Assembly: GCF_002873455.1 (NCBI RefSeq)
Contig: NZ_MCUN01000018.1
Coordinates: 62,001 to 126,000, forward strand
Length of the DNA: 64,000 bases
Direction: 5' to 3'
Source of the DNA: Vibrio splendidus
GTDB lineage: Bacteria; Pseudomonadota; Gammaproteobacteria; Enterobacterales; Vibrionaceae
Under the pieces are notes generated by a model. That model did not search any database. It worked only from the letters and a program-made list of their open reading frames with translations, and was not told the DNA's origin. Shown piece by piece: positions 1-8,989 of this stretch. A program made the translations under genes and the position numbers. Within the stretch, counting starts at the first letter, position 1. Each line of letters begins with the position of its first letter.

Positions 1-2402
1 AGAAAGAAATAAAAATCTGTTGTCGTTACCCCCAGTACTACGCAGCGCGAAAGCTTTACTACAATATTGACAAAGAACGTAAGCCATACGGTAGTGGTAA
101 AGGCGGTACTTACTTTGGTGCAACAGGGTGTGGTAAGAGCTTTACCATGCAATTTCTATCTCGCCTACTGATGAAAAGCATCGATTTTGAAAGCCCGACC
201 ATTGTACTTATTACCGACCGCAACGATCTCGATGACCAGCTTTCTAAGCAGTTCTGTAACGCCTCTGATTACATTGGTGATGAGATGGTAGTGCCAGTTA
301 AAAGCCGCCAAGACTTAAGAGACAAACTGCAAGGCATCAAAAGCGGTGGTGTGTTCCTGACTACCATTCATAAGTTTACCGAAGACATCGAATTGCTTTC
401 AGAGCGTACTAATATCATCTGTATTTCCGATGAAGCGCACCGTTCACAGGTCAACCTTGATAAGAAAGTGGTGATCAAATATCAAGATGGTGTAGCCGTC
501 GATGTGAAAGAGACATACGGCTTTGCTAAGTATCTACATGATTCTCTACCAAGCGCGACTTACGTTGGTTTCACTGGAACACCAATAGATGCCACCCTTG
601 ATGTATTCGGTCATGCAGTAGACAGCTACACCATGACAGAATCTGTTAATGATGAAATTACGGTTCGTATTGTTTATGAAGGCCGAGCAGCTAAAGTCAT
701 TCTTGATAACAGCAAGCTAGAAGAGGTAGAGAAATACTACCAAGCGTGCGCAGAAGCGGGCACTAATGAACATCAGATAGAAGAGAGTAAGAAAGCTTCT
801 GCCAATATGAACGCGATTCTTGGCGACCCTGAACGTGTTGAAGCTTTGGCGAAAGACTTTGTTGAACATTATGAAGGGCGAGTTAAAGAAGGTTCCACGA
901 TAAAGGGCAAGGCGATGTTTGTCTGTGCGAGTCGTGAAATCGCGTTTGATTTTTATAAGCAAGTCAAAATCTTAAAGCCAGAATGGTTCGAGGAAAAGCT
1001 ATCAATTGATGGCGTCGAGCTGACAGAAAAAGAGAAAGAAGAGTTAAAACCACTCGCGATGGTGCAAATGGTGATGACGCGCGGTAAAGACGATGACCCT
1101 GATCAGTACAGCCTGCTAGGGACAAAGGAATATCGAAAATCGCTCGACCAGCAGTTTAAGAGTCCTAAGTCGAATTTCAAAATAGCCATTGTGGTCGATA
1201 TGTGGCTAACAGGTTTTGACGTTCCTGAATTGGATACTATCTACATCGATAAGCCGTTGCAGAAACACAACCTGATTCAAACTATCTCACGTGTTAACCG
1301 TAAGTTTGAAGGCAAGGCGAAAGGGCTAGTTATCGATTACATTGGTATCAAGTCGCGAATGAATCAAGCCTTAGCGATGTATTCAAAGGCTGATGAGACT
1401 AACTTTGAAGATATTCGCTTTTCCGTTATTGAGGTGAAGAACCATCTCGATCTGTTAAGGCAGATGTTCCACAAGTTCGATACGGCCGGTTATTACACAG
1501 GAGAGCCGTGTAAGCAGCTAGAGTGTCTTAATCAGTCGGCAGAATACATTCTTCAAACCAAGAAAGGCGAAACCCGATTCATGGCTTTAGTCGGCCGTAT
1601 GAAGGCGGCTTATGATGTTTGTTGTGGTAGTGAATTGTTATCTCAGCAAGAGCGCGACCAAATTCACTTCTATATAGCAGTGCGCTCTATCATCTTTAAG
1701 CTGACCAAAGGTGATGCACCAGACACGGCACAAATGAATAAGCGTGTTCGAGAGTTAGTGGCAGAAGCACTTCGTGCCGATGGAGTAGAAGAGATCTTTA
1801 CCATTGGTGATGAGCACGCCGAAGCTATCGATATTTTTGACGAAGATTACCTAGCTCGTATCAACAAGATTAAGTTGCCTAACACCAAGATTCAGTTGCT
1901 TCAAAAGCTGCTAGAGAAGGCGATAAGCGATTTTAAAAAGGTCAACCAGCTACAAGGCATGAACTTCTCTAAGCGCTTCCAATCGCTGGTGGAGCAGTAT
2001 AACGAACGTCGTGAAAATGATGTGTTGAATGGCGAGGAGTTCGATACCTTCTCTCAAGAAATGACCGATATTATCTTTGATATCGTGAAAGAAATGGGCT
2101 CATTTGAAGAGCTAGGGATCGACCTAGAAGAGAAAGCGTTCCTCGATATCTTGAATCACATGCGCAAGAAATACGATTTCACTTACGACGATGACAAGAT
2201 GCTCGAACTGGCGAAGGAGATGAAAACTACCGTAGACAATGTCGCCCAATATCCAGATTGGGCAGGGCGCGATGATATCAAAGCCAAGTTGAAAGTGGAT
2301 TTAATCTTACTGCTACATAAATACGGCTTCCCACCAGTAGCCAATGATGATGTTTACAAAGGCGTGCTAGAGCAGGCTGAGAATTATAAGAAGAATAGTT
2401 AG
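1..2402 (+). CDS. hsdR: Type I restriction enzyme R subunit (HsdR), 5' end cut by window
   Basis: ATP-dependent translocase and nuclease subunit of a type I restriction-modification complex. The frame is open from base 3 and the true start lies before the window; the first in-frame ATG (147) is internal, because the Walker A motif GATGCGKS is encoded just upstream at about 116-141. Other SF2 motifs follow: DEAH in ISDEAHRS (about 435-460), GFTGTP (about 570), and the motif VI-like QTISRVNRKFEG (about 1275-1315). The C-terminal third resembles the DUF3387-type helical domain of HsdR proteins. The N-terminal nuclease domain, hsdM and hsdS are not visible. mcrB starts 15 bp downstream, so the genes are probably co-transcribed. 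The family call is secure; recognition specificity cannot be read. Confidence 0.93.
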   Translation, partial: KEIKICCRYPQYYAARKLYYNIDKERKPYGSGKGGTYFGATGCGKSFTMQFLSRLLMKSIDFESPTIVLITDRNDLDDQLSKQFCNASDYIGDEMVVPVKSRQDLRDKLQGIKSGGVFLTTIHKFTEDIELLSERTNIICISDEAHRSQVNLDKKVVIKYQDGVAVDVKETYGFAKYLHDSLPSATYVGFTGTPIDATLDVFGHAVDSYTMTESVNDEITVRIVYEGRAAKVILDNSKLEEVEKYYQACAEAGTNEHQIEESKKASANMNAILGDPERVEALAKDFVEHYEGRVKEGSTIKGKAMFVCASREIAFDFYKQVKILKPEWFEEKLSIDGVELTEKEKEELKPLAMVQMVMTRGKDDDPDQYSLLGTKEYRKSLDQQFKSPKSNFKIAIVVDMWLTGFDVPELDTIYIDKPLQKHNLIQTISRVNRKFEGKAKGLVIDYIGIKSRMNQALAMYSKADETNFEDIRFSVIEVKNHLDLLRQMFHKFDTAGYYTGEPCKQLECLNQSAEYILQTKKGETRFMALVGRMKAAYDVCCGSELLSQQERDQIHFYIAVRSIIFKLTKGDAPDTAQMNKRVRELVAEALRADGVEEIFTIGDEHAEAIDIFDEDYLARINKIKLPNTKIQLLQKLLEKAISDFKKVNQLQGMNFSKRFQSLVEQYNERRENDVLNGEEFDTFSQEMTDIIFDIVKEMGSFEELGIDLEEKAFLDILNHMRKKYDFTYDDDKMLELAKEMKTTVDNVAQYPDWAGRDDIKAKLKVDLILLLHKYGFPPVANDDVYKGVLEQAENYKKNS

Positions 2403-2417
2403 TAAGCTCTAGGAGGA

Positions 2418-4460
2418 GTGATGACTGTTAAATTGATAGAGAAATTTACTGAGTTAAAAGATCAGGAAGCAATAGAGCAGAGCTGGTGGCATAAGCATTA
2501 CGCAGAAATCGTAGAGCAGATGAAAAGCTCTAGCATTGATGATGCCCTGTTAAGACGCTTATGGTTTACGCGTGAGAATGGTGTATCAAGGCTTATGCAG
2601 GGAAACCTGTCAGACAAACAGTTCTCTACCAATATCGAAGTACTACGAGAGCTCACATCTTCAATAATAACTAATAGTGATCATCAGTCATACCTTCGAA
2701 GTGTCGAGAAAATCGATGAAATGGTCCAGTCCGGGCTATTGTCATTTCGATGTATAGCTTTACTTAACCGAGCTTGGGCTGCGGCTTATCCTGATTTTCT
2801 AACAACTACCATTCAAAGCAATAAATTTGATTATGTATATCAAAGGCTAAACCAAAAGTATCAGTTTGAACTCCCAGAAAGTGGTGATTGGTACCAAAAA
2901 AACACTTGGTTAACTGAAAAGCTAAAGGATGTCTTACCTGATGATTATTCAATATTGCTTCGAAATATGCAGGTTTGGCATTTGTATGAAGAATTTGAGG
3001 ATGCCAATAGCACTGTTAAAGAGCCAGCTCCTCAAGCATATAAGAATAAACCTGCTGTAGTCTCCCCTCTCAACCAAATTCTTTATGGACCACCGGGAAC
3101 AGGTAAAACGTATCATACGATTGAAGCGGCGGTTAGGGCTGCCGAGCCCGAAGAATATGCAACGCTTGGTATTGACTCAAAGAAGGGAGCGACCGAAGAG
3201 CAGCGTAATTATTTGGTCGAACAATACGAGTCACTTAGCAAGGCTGGTCGTATTCGGTTTGTCACTTTCCATCAAAGTTATGGCTATGAAGAGTTTGTAG
3301 AGGGATTGAAAGCAAACTCAGAAGATGGTGAGATCTCTTATGATGTTGAAAAAGGAGTTTTCAGACAAATATGTGATGAGGCCGCAAAGCATACAACGGA
3401 TAAGGCAGCATCAAAAGCTCATAGCTTTGACCTATGCTGGCAGGTATTTTCTGAACAATTAGCTGAAAAGGACAGTCTTGAAATTACGATGTCTCAAACG
3501 TCTTTTCGTGTCATGGATTTTAATGCTAAACGCATTTTCTTTGAGAAAAGTAATGGTAAAAAAGACCACACTCTTAGCATCAATACACTGAAAGATATCT
3601 TTGAAGGCTCACGAGATTATACATCGGGTCTTGGAGTTTACTATAACCCGCTAGTTCGTTACTTAAAGGGGTTGGTGGCAATTGAGCAGCAACCAGCCAT
3701 AAAGCGCCAAAACTATGTATTAGTGATTGATGAAATCAACCGTGGAAATATCTCTAAGATCTTTGGGGAATTGATCACTCTGATCGAACCATCAAAGAGA
3801 AAAGGTGCTGAAGAAGAGTTGGAGTTACAGCTTCCACTATCTCATATTGACGAGAAGTTTTCTGTTCCCGATAACCTTCATATTATAGGTACAATGAATA
3901 CGGCGGACCGTTCCTTGGCAATGATGGACACAGCATTACGTCGTCGTTTTGATTTCGTTGAAATGATGCCCAGAGCAGATTTGTTTAGCGACCATTGTAT
4001 AGAATGGCACGGACAGAAGATCGACTTGAAATTTTTACTTGAAGCTCTTAATAAACGTATTGAAGTACTATATGACCGTGAACATACCCTTGGTCATGCT
4101 TTCCTATTCCCAGCCTACAATGCGGCAAAAACAGGTGAACATGAACTCGCGTTTGATGCGCTTAAAGCGGCGTTTAAAAATAAGATTATCCCTCTACTTG
4201 AAGAGTACTTTTACGAAGACTGGAACAAGATACGCTTGGTTCTTGGTGACAGCTTAAAAGAAGGTGATAAGGAGAGCCTACAACTTATTGAGGTCAATAA
4301 TGAGTCATATACCGAGCTGTTTGGTGCTGATCACGGCTTAGAGCTCTATGAGAACAATAAAACCACTTATAAAATCAGCCCCTTTGATTGTGATGACTCA
4401 ATATGGGATGAAGCCGAAGCCTATATTGGTATTTATTCTCTCAATAGCGTGAAGGGCTAA
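2418..4460 (+). CDS. mcrB: McrB-like AAA+ GTPase of a McrBC modification-dependent restriction system
   Basis: Motor subunit that, in characterised McrBC systems, binds modified-cytosine DNA and uses GTP to drive translocation and cleavage with McrC. The 680-residue protein has an unrecognised N-terminal region of about 210 residues, where McrB proteins carry their DNA-recognition domain, then an AAA+ module: Walker A GPPGTGKT at residues 224-231, Walker B VLVIDEINRGNISK, the McrB signature GTMNTADRS and the arginine-rich ALRRRFDF. The start has a good upstream AGGAGG. It lies 15 bp after hsdR and 3 bp before mcrC, indicating one transcript. The N-terminal domain is not obviously the E. coli McrB type, so the modification recognised is unknown. 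Confidence 0.9.
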   Translation: MMTVKLIEKFTELKDQEAIEQSWWHKHYAEIVEQMKSSSIDDALLRRLWFTRENGVSRLMQGNLSDKQFSTNIEVLRELTSSIITNSDHQSYLRSVEKIDEMVQSGLLSFRCIALLNRAWAAAYPDFLTTTIQSNKFDYVYQRLNQKYQFELPESGDWYQKNTWLTEKLKDVLPDDYSILLRNMQVWHLYEEFEDANSTVKEPAPQAYKNKPAVVSPLNQILYGPPGTGKTYHTIEAAVRAAEPEEYATLGIDSKKGATEEQRNYLVEQYESLSKAGRIRFVTFHQSYGYEEFVEGLKANSEDGEISYDVEKGVFRQICDEAAKHTTDKAASKAHSFDLCWQVFSEQLAEKDSLEITMSQTSFRVMDFNAKRIFFEKSNGKKDHTLSINTLKDIFEGSRDYTSGLGVYYNPLVRYLKGLVAIEQQPAIKRQNYVLVIDEINRGNISKIFGELITLIEPSKRKGAEEELELQLPLSHIDEKFSVPDNLHIIGTMNTADRSLAMMDTALRRRFDFVEMMPRADLFSDHCIEWHGQKIDLKFLLEALNKRIEVLYDREHTLGHAFLFPAYNAAKTGEHELAFDALKAAFKNKIIPLLEEYFYEDWNKIRLVLGDSLKEGDKESLQLIEVNNESYTELFGADHGLELYENNKTTYKISPFDCDDSIWDEAEAYIGIYSLNSVKG

Positions 4461-4463
4461 CCT

Positions 4464-5849
4464 TTGAGGGCTAGAAAAGAAATTACGCTGTTTGAATTTG
4501 ATTGCCTAGTCAGTGAAGAAGGCGCAAAACAAGCAGCTTATACATCATCTGAGTATTCACACATTCAGGTGATATCTAATATTGCTTATGACTACCTTAA
4601 ATCCCTTTGTTTAAGTGATGAGAGTGAAAGCAAGCTGCTGCAACTGCGTCGTCGCCGCAATATGGAAGTCCTACAAGTCCAAAACTACGCAGGGGTGATC
4701 TTTACACCAGGCAGGACCCAAATTGAAGTACTGCCTAAAATTGGTAAGGGTTTTAAAGGTGAGGAGACAGACAATGATGAAAGTACCTATGACAAGGCTC
4801 GAAAATCGTTATTGATTATGTTGAGAGCGCTAAAAGGCTTTTCCCATATTCAAACCTCAAGCGCGAATATCGCAAAACAGAAAATGCCGCTGTTAGAAGT
4901 GTTTATTAGCCAGTTTTTAAAATCGGTTAATGCATTAGTGAAACGAGGCTTGAAAAGTGACTACGTTCACCGGGAAGATAACCTAGCCTTCTTGAAAGGT
5001 AAGCTTGATGTCGGTAAACAGGTAAAGCGAAATTACATCAATAAGCACAAGTTCTACTGTGAATATGATGAGTTCCTACTTGATCGCCCTGCTAATCGCT
5101 TGCTTCATTCAGCTCTTCTAAAAGTGAAAACCATCAGTCGTAGTGCAGCCAATCAAAAGCTACTCCAAGAACTAGAGTTTGTTTTCAATGAAGTTCCTCA
5201 AAGCAGTGATTACAAGTCAGACTTTAACAATGTAAAACTCGATAGAGGGATGAACTACTATCAAGTGCCATTGGTGTGGTGCAAGCTGATATTAGAAGGC
5301 TTTTCTCCACAAACGATGAAAGGTGAGTCACATGCCGTTTCTTTGCTATTCCCAATGGAAAAGGTCTTTGAAGACTACGTCGCTAAAGTATTAAAAGATC
5401 AGCTTGCTGTGAGTCACCCTAAACTTACCGTTAGTACACAAGTGACTGGTAAGTATTTAGCTTGTTATAACGGTCGAGATAAGTTTAGCCTACGCCCAGA
5501 TTTGATCATTAAAAAAGGGAACACTAACCAAGTTGTACTCGATACGAAATGGAAGCTTCTCAATACCAAATTAAGTAACTCAAATATCTCTCAATCGGAT
5601 ATTTACCAACTGTTTGCTTATGCAAAAAAATACCTTGTAGATGATACAAGTGGTCAGAATGTAGTGCTTATCTACCCTAGCCAAGATAACTTTGATGAAG
5701 CCTTACAATACCCCTTTAAGTTGGGGGATGGACATAAGCTTTGGGTCGTACCGTTCGATATATCAGAGAAGAAACATACGGGTATCAGATGGCCATCAGC
5801 GTTCAACTTGACCTCTAGTATTGAAATTCTTCAACAGCAATCAAACTAA
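4464..5849 (+). CDS. mcrC: McrC-like nuclease subunit
   Basis: Endonuclease partner of McrB. The 461-residue product has the McrC layout: an N-terminal McrB-interacting region, the family segment LLEVFISQFL in the first third, and a C-terminal PD-(D/E)xK-type nuclease core seen as LRPDLII followed by VVLDTKW, where the D and the DxK lysine are the expected catalytic residues. The start codon is TTG at 4464, 3 bp after the mcrB stop; no earlier in-frame ATG or GTG fits. The short gap and weak start fit translational coupling to mcrB. A bidirectional terminator follows at about 5988-6016 and ends the operon. Confidence 0.9.
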   Translation: MRARKEITLFEFDCLVSEEGAKQAAYTSSEYSHIQVISNIAYDYLKSLCLSDESESKLLQLRRRRNMEVLQVQNYAGVIFTPGRTQIEVLPKIGKGFKGEETDNDESTYDKARKSLLIMLRALKGFSHIQTSSANIAKQKMPLLEVFISQFLKSVNALVKRGLKSDYVHREDNLAFLKGKLDVGKQVKRNYINKHKFYCEYDEFLLDRPANRLLHSALLKVKTISRSAANQKLLQELEFVFNEVPQSSDYKSDFNNVKLDRGMNYYQVPLVWCKLILEGFSPQTMKGESHAVSLLFPMEKVFEDYVAKVLKDQLAVSHPKLTVSTQVTGKYLACYNGRDKFSLRPDLIIKKGNTNQVVLDTKWKLLNTKLSNSNISQSDIYQLFAYAKKYLVDDTSGQNVVLIYPSQDNFDEALQYPFKLGDGHKLWVVPFDISEKKHTGIRWPSAFNLTSSIEILQQQSN

Positions 5850-5987
5850 TGCGAGTGCAGGGAATACACCGAAATATGATGGGAATGGTGATGTGTTTCT
5901 TTTGATATTCATCAATTTATTTTATTCAATCTAATAGATTGGATAATCGCGCCCAGTAGCGACCAAATTCGTTCTTTATGAACAAGC

Positions 5988-6016
5988 AAAAAAGCCCACC
6001 TAGCGTGGGCTTTTTT
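5988..6016. terminator. Bidirectional rho-independent terminator
   Basis: A perfect stem (AAAAAAGCCCAC / GTGGGCTTTTTT) with a five-base loop sits between the convergent mcrC and the minus-strand NTF2-like gene. The A and T runs on both sides allow termination in both directions. Confidence 0.85.
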
Positions 6017-6085
6017 GTGTCTGAAATTTATTGCCTGCTAAGCTTTTAGACTGTGTTCTTCAATGCTCTAAAGTGCAATGGCCAC

Positions 6086-6499
6086 TTAAAATCCATTTGG
6101 GTTGTCAATAACGTATAACCAGCCTCCATCTACATATCTCATCACTTCCAGAGCGGTTCCTTTAGGGCCTCCAACTATCTCCCACTCAGACCTTACAAGA
6201 GCCGTATCGCCGTTAATATGGATGGATACATCATGGGTTAGCATTTCAACGTCACCTTGAAGATAACCTTTCAATATCGGCTTGATAGCCTTTGGCCCTC
6301 TAGCAAGGTTCCCCTGAGCATCCAGGACGAATATGGCGTCTTCATGGAACAGAGTGCCCAGTCCTTCTATGTCTTGTTTTGAAAAGTATTCAGCGAAAAG
6401 TTGATGCAGTTCTGTTGGTGACTGCGGTTTTTTGTAATCTGTTGATGCGTAAGAATAGAAAGTTATAAAGTTTAAAACTATGAACAGAAATATCTTCAT
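6086..6499 (-). CDS. Exported SnoaL/NTF2-like (DUF4440-type) protein
   Basis: A 137-residue protein with an N-terminal signal peptide (MKIFLF plus a hydrophobic run ending near YASTD), followed by one cone-shaped NTF2-like fold. The pattern LHQLFAEYFSKQDIEGL, LFHEDAIFVLD and SEWEIVGG is typical of DUF4440/SnoaL-like proteins. The family mixes enzymes with ligand-binding proteins, and no catalytic set can be assigned here. A strong ribosome site (AGGTGG, 6 nt) precedes the ATG at 6499. It is divergent from an HxlR regulator and shares a 140-bp control region holding two direct repeats, so it is a likely target of that regulator. Confidence 0.75.
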   Translation of the reverse strand: MKIFLFIVLNFITFYSYASTDYKKPQSPTELHQLFAEYFSKQDIEGLGTLFHEDAIFVLDAQGNLARGPKAIKPILKGYLQGDVEMLTHDVSIHINGDTALVRSEWEIVGGPKGTALEVMRYVDGGWLYVIDNPNGF

Positions 6500-6569
6500 G
6501 GAACCACCTGCTTGTTTGTGTTTTGGGTTGAGGCCATAATAGATAGGGTGCTTACTAAAAGAAATTAGC

Positions 6570-6603
6570 TACCTAAAAGTAACTAATTACCTTTAAGTAA
6601 CTA
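6570..6603. promoter_or_regulatory. Two direct repeats in the NTF2-like/HxlR divergent promoter
   Basis: TACCTAAAAGTAACTA (6570-6585) and TACCTTTAAGTAACTA (6588-6603) differ at two positions and are spaced 18 bp apart. Each is an imperfect palindrome around TAC...GTA, the kind of site HxlR proteins bind. Assignment to the adjacent HxlR gene is an inference. Confidence 0.55.
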
Positions 6604-6638
6604 TGCAATTGATGAACTGGATAAGCTGAGAGGTAAAT

Positions 6639-6962
6639 ATGAGTGAACAGGGTAAGCAACCTGAAGGTTACTGTAACGCTGATAAGTATTTGACCTTGAT
6701 CTCTACGAAGTGGACCGCTCACATCGTTTGGTTATTAGGGCTGAGTAGCGAGATACGCTTTGGACAAATTCAAAAGCAACTGGCTTTAGTGTCTAGTAAA
6801 GTACTGAGTGAGAGGCTGAAGTTACTTAGTAAAGAAGGTTTTATCTGGCGCAGGCAAGAAGAAACCGTTCCTGTGACTGTATATTATGGTCTGACAGAAA
6901 AAGGAAAAGAGCTTGCGGACATTGTTGATATTATCGTAAAAAAATCTGATAACTGGGGCTAG
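6639..6962 (+). CDS. HxlR-family winged-helix transcriptional regulator
   Basis: A 107-residue DNA-binding regulator. The HxlR pattern is clear: a cysteine near the N-terminus (Cys12 in GYCNAD), the helix STKWTAHIVWLL, the recognition region VSSKVLSERLKLL, and the wing ending in YYGLTEKGKEL. HxlR proteins bind as dimers, and some sense thiol or carbonyl stress through the N-terminal cysteine; that role is only suggested here. GAGG precedes the ATG at a good distance. The divergent exported NTF2-like gene and the intergenic repeats suggest autoregulation and control of that neighbour. Confidence 0.88.
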   Translation: MSEQGKQPEGYCNADKYLTLISTKWTAHIVWLLGLSSEIRFGQIQKQLALVSSKVLSERLKLLSKEGFIWRRQEETVPVTVYYGLTEKGKELADIVDIIVKKSDNWG

Positions 6963-7323
6963 TCTGACGTGACTACAGAAAAGCTCTTCTATTATCGAAC
7001 GTTATTATTTATGACGGGTTTTCTGCATTTACAGCTTGAGAAGTACCGTTCGAGACTTTGTGACACACTAAGTATTAGTTAAGTGCTGAATAACCTTATC
7101 GGCTAGTGTCTATCTAGGTTTTATTACAGATTTATGAACGGCTAGGTAATGAAGAATTCTAACTAAATAAAAATGCATATATAAACTAATATATCTGATA
7201 TTAATTATATGTATTTCATATGCTTTGCTTGGCGTTTATATTCGGATAAATATCGGCATTGAAATATCACACTCGAAGCGGGAGAGTGCAATAGAGTGTG
7301 ATTGTCATGATTTTAATAGAACA
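6963..7323. other. Gene-free AT-rich intergenic stretch
   Basis: About 360 bp between the ends of the HxlR gene and the minus-strand LysR gene. No convincing reading frame, RNA gene or strong terminator was seen. Confidence 0.6.
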
Positions 7324-8217
7324 TTATTGGGCTAAGTCCGCAATAAATGTTTGTTTATAACTGGAACTCGTTTTTAGCTCGTCCTTAATCCATTGATTAA
7401 ACAAGCTAAAGTCAGAATGTATTTGCCAGAAAAGGGATGCAATAACTCGTTTCCCAAAAAAATCGGGGTGGTCTGTAATCACCTTAAGTTTACTGTCTTC
7501 AAGGCTTCCTTCTAGCAGAAACCCTGGTAGGAAAGCTATGCCTTTTTGAGCTTTGCATAGGTCGATAATGGTTTCCAAATCATCTAGCCGCCATAGATTA
7601 TATGAGGCGATGTTCGACAAATTGAGAAGATCTTCAAATCCGTCCATTAAAAGAACACGCTGCGATGAAGCATGAGACTTAAATGATACTAAGTCTTCGT
7701 GTGCCACCCACCAACAGTTGACGTGAAAAAGCTCTTCTATATTAAAGTCGTTATATGTCTTGTGATATGGGTTACCTAACGCTAGGTCGATCTTTCCCTC
7801 GTTTATATAGTTCCCTAAAACGAAACTCGGTTTAGTCACAACAAGTAGGTCGACATTAGGAAAAGCCTCTGAAAATGCCAACAATGCCTTTTTTACGTTT
7901 TTGTTGAAAACCAATGGATCGATGCCCACGCGGTAAACTATCTGGTCGGATAGATTCATTTGTTCTGCAATAGTGATTAACTCACGATATTTCGATACCA
8001 CAGGCAAAGATAATTGGAATAGGCGTTTTCCTTTCTCAGTTAACCAGACTTTAGAGTGTTCTCTATTAAATAAATTGAAACCCAAGTCTGACTCAAGGTT
8101 TTGCACAGCGGTACTAACCGTTGACTGAGACTTGCCAAGCTTACGTGCAGCAGAGCTAAATGAACCTTCTTCAACTACTGCTATGAACGAAACAATATTT
8201 TCGAAATGTAGTTTCAT
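7324..8217 (-). CDS. LysR-family transcriptional regulator upstream of the Tad locus
   Basis: A 297-residue LysR-type regulator if started at the ATG at 8217 (MKLHFENIVSFI), which gives the usual family length and places the helix-turn-helix (FSSAARKLGKSQSTVSTAVQ) at residues 15-40. The open frame extends further upstream to 8328, but that extension has no family counterpart and only the internal start has a plausible AAGG. The C-terminal periplasmic-binding-like effector domain is present but the ligand is unknown. It is divergent from flp, 420 bp away, so it is a candidate regulator of the pilus operon; this is positional inference only. Confidence 0.87.
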   Translation of the reverse strand: MKLHFENIVSFIAVVEEGSFSSAARKLGKSQSTVSTAVQNLESDLGFNLFNREHSKVWLTEKGKRLFQLSLPVVSKYRELITIAEQMNLSDQIVYRVGIDPLVFNKNVKKALLAFSEAFPNVDLLVVTKPSFVLGNYINEGKIDLALGNPYHKTYNDFNIEELFHVNCWWVAHEDLVSFKSHASSQRVLLMDGFEDLLNLSNIASYNLWRLDDLETIIDLCKAQKGIAFLPGFLLEGSLEDSKLKVITDHPDFFGKRVIASLFWQIHSDFSLFNQWIKDELKTSSSYKQTFIADLAQ

Positions 8218-8540
8218 GATTCGACTAACCTTTTGACACAAAGAAATTATATTTTTTATAGTTTGTTGATTCGAAGAACAATAGCGTGATGATAATTGTA
8301 TTTCAACATGTTTTATAAGGAGTAACAAAGTTCGATGAATTATCTATTAGGCTAGTTCCAAAGCTTATATAAATTTTGGATTAAGTGAAAGATTGACGTG
8401 TGTCTTATTTTTTAAAGTTTATAAATTTAAATGTTCATTTTGTTTTTCAACTGATTTTTAATGTAAGTGTTTGTCATATATGGACTTTGTATTTCTGTTG
8501 ATATTTTAAAAGGTGTTTGTTTTGATCATTTTTTACACGA

Positions 8541-8561
8541 CCTATAGATTGAATCGATAGG
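8541..8561. promoter_or_regulatory. Inverted repeat upstream of the flp promoter
   Basis: A 21-bp near-perfect palindrome reading CCTATAGATT-G-AATCGATAGG. The element ATAGATTG (8544-8551) recurs at 8573-8580, 29 bp downstream, overlapping the promoter spacer. It is a candidate binding site for a regulator of the pilin operon. Confidence 0.5.
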
Positions 8562-8567
8562 AGGTAT

Positions 8568-8597
8568 TTTCCATAGATTGGTGGTGCTAATTATAAT
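8568..8597 (+). promoter_or_regulatory. Predicted sigma70 promoter of flp
   Basis: A consensus -10 box TATAAT (8592-8597) lies 18 bp after TTTCCA (8568-8573, four of six matches to the -35 consensus), about 40 bp before the flp start. The weak -35 next to a palindrome fits an activated promoter. Confidence 0.5.
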
Positions 8598-8637
8598 GGC
8601 GACGAATTTTCAACAGCCCTTATAGGAAGACATAATA

Positions 8638-8844
8638 ATGATTACTAAGCTATACGTTAAAACAAGCATGTTTCTATCACAATTCAAGAACGATGAGCGC
8701 GGAGTAACTGCAATTGAATATGGTCTTATTGCAGTAGCAATGGCTGTATTAGTAACTACAGCTGTAGGCGAACAAGGTTTCATTGGTAAGCTAGAAGGCG
8801 CTTTTGAACAAGTAGCTACTGCTATCGATACTGCGAGCAGCTAA
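8638..8844 (+). CDS. flp: Flp/Fap major pilin
   Basis: The 68-residue major subunit of the Tad pilus. A short positively charged leader ends in NDERG, followed by VTAIEYGLIAVAMAV, the Flp motif with Glu+5 and Tyr+6 after the predicted cleavage, then the hydrophobic assembly helix and a short variable C-terminus ending in small residues. TadV, encoded next, would process it at the inner membrane, and TadA/B/C/Z would assemble it. It is the only flp gene in the locus. Two hairpins separate it from tadV, which would allow pilin to be expressed above the rest of the operon. Confidence 0.95.
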   Translation: MITKLYVKTSMFLSQFKNDERGVTAIEYGLIAVAMAVLVTTAVGEQGFIGKLEGAFEQVATAIDTASS

Positions 8845-8890
8845 CATCAAGCCTTATTGGCTAATGTAGAATATATCGAAAGATATTTGT

Positions 8891-8943
8891 GCCAGACCTA
8901 TGTTTTCATTGGTCTGGCTCAGTTAATTGGGAATACCAATTAA
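8891..8943 (+). promoter_or_regulatory. Two consecutive hairpins between flp and tadV
   Basis: GCCAGACC (8891-8898) pairs perfectly with GGTCTGGC (8911-8918), and TTAATTGG (8923-8930) pairs perfectly with CCAATTAA (8936-8943) across a 5-nt loop. There is no T-run, so a stabilising, processing or attenuating role for the flp mRNA end is more likely than full termination. Function is inferred. Confidence 0.6.
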
Positions 8944-8989
8944 TACATGTTTACGTCAATCCATATAAATTTAGGCAATATTTCCAATT

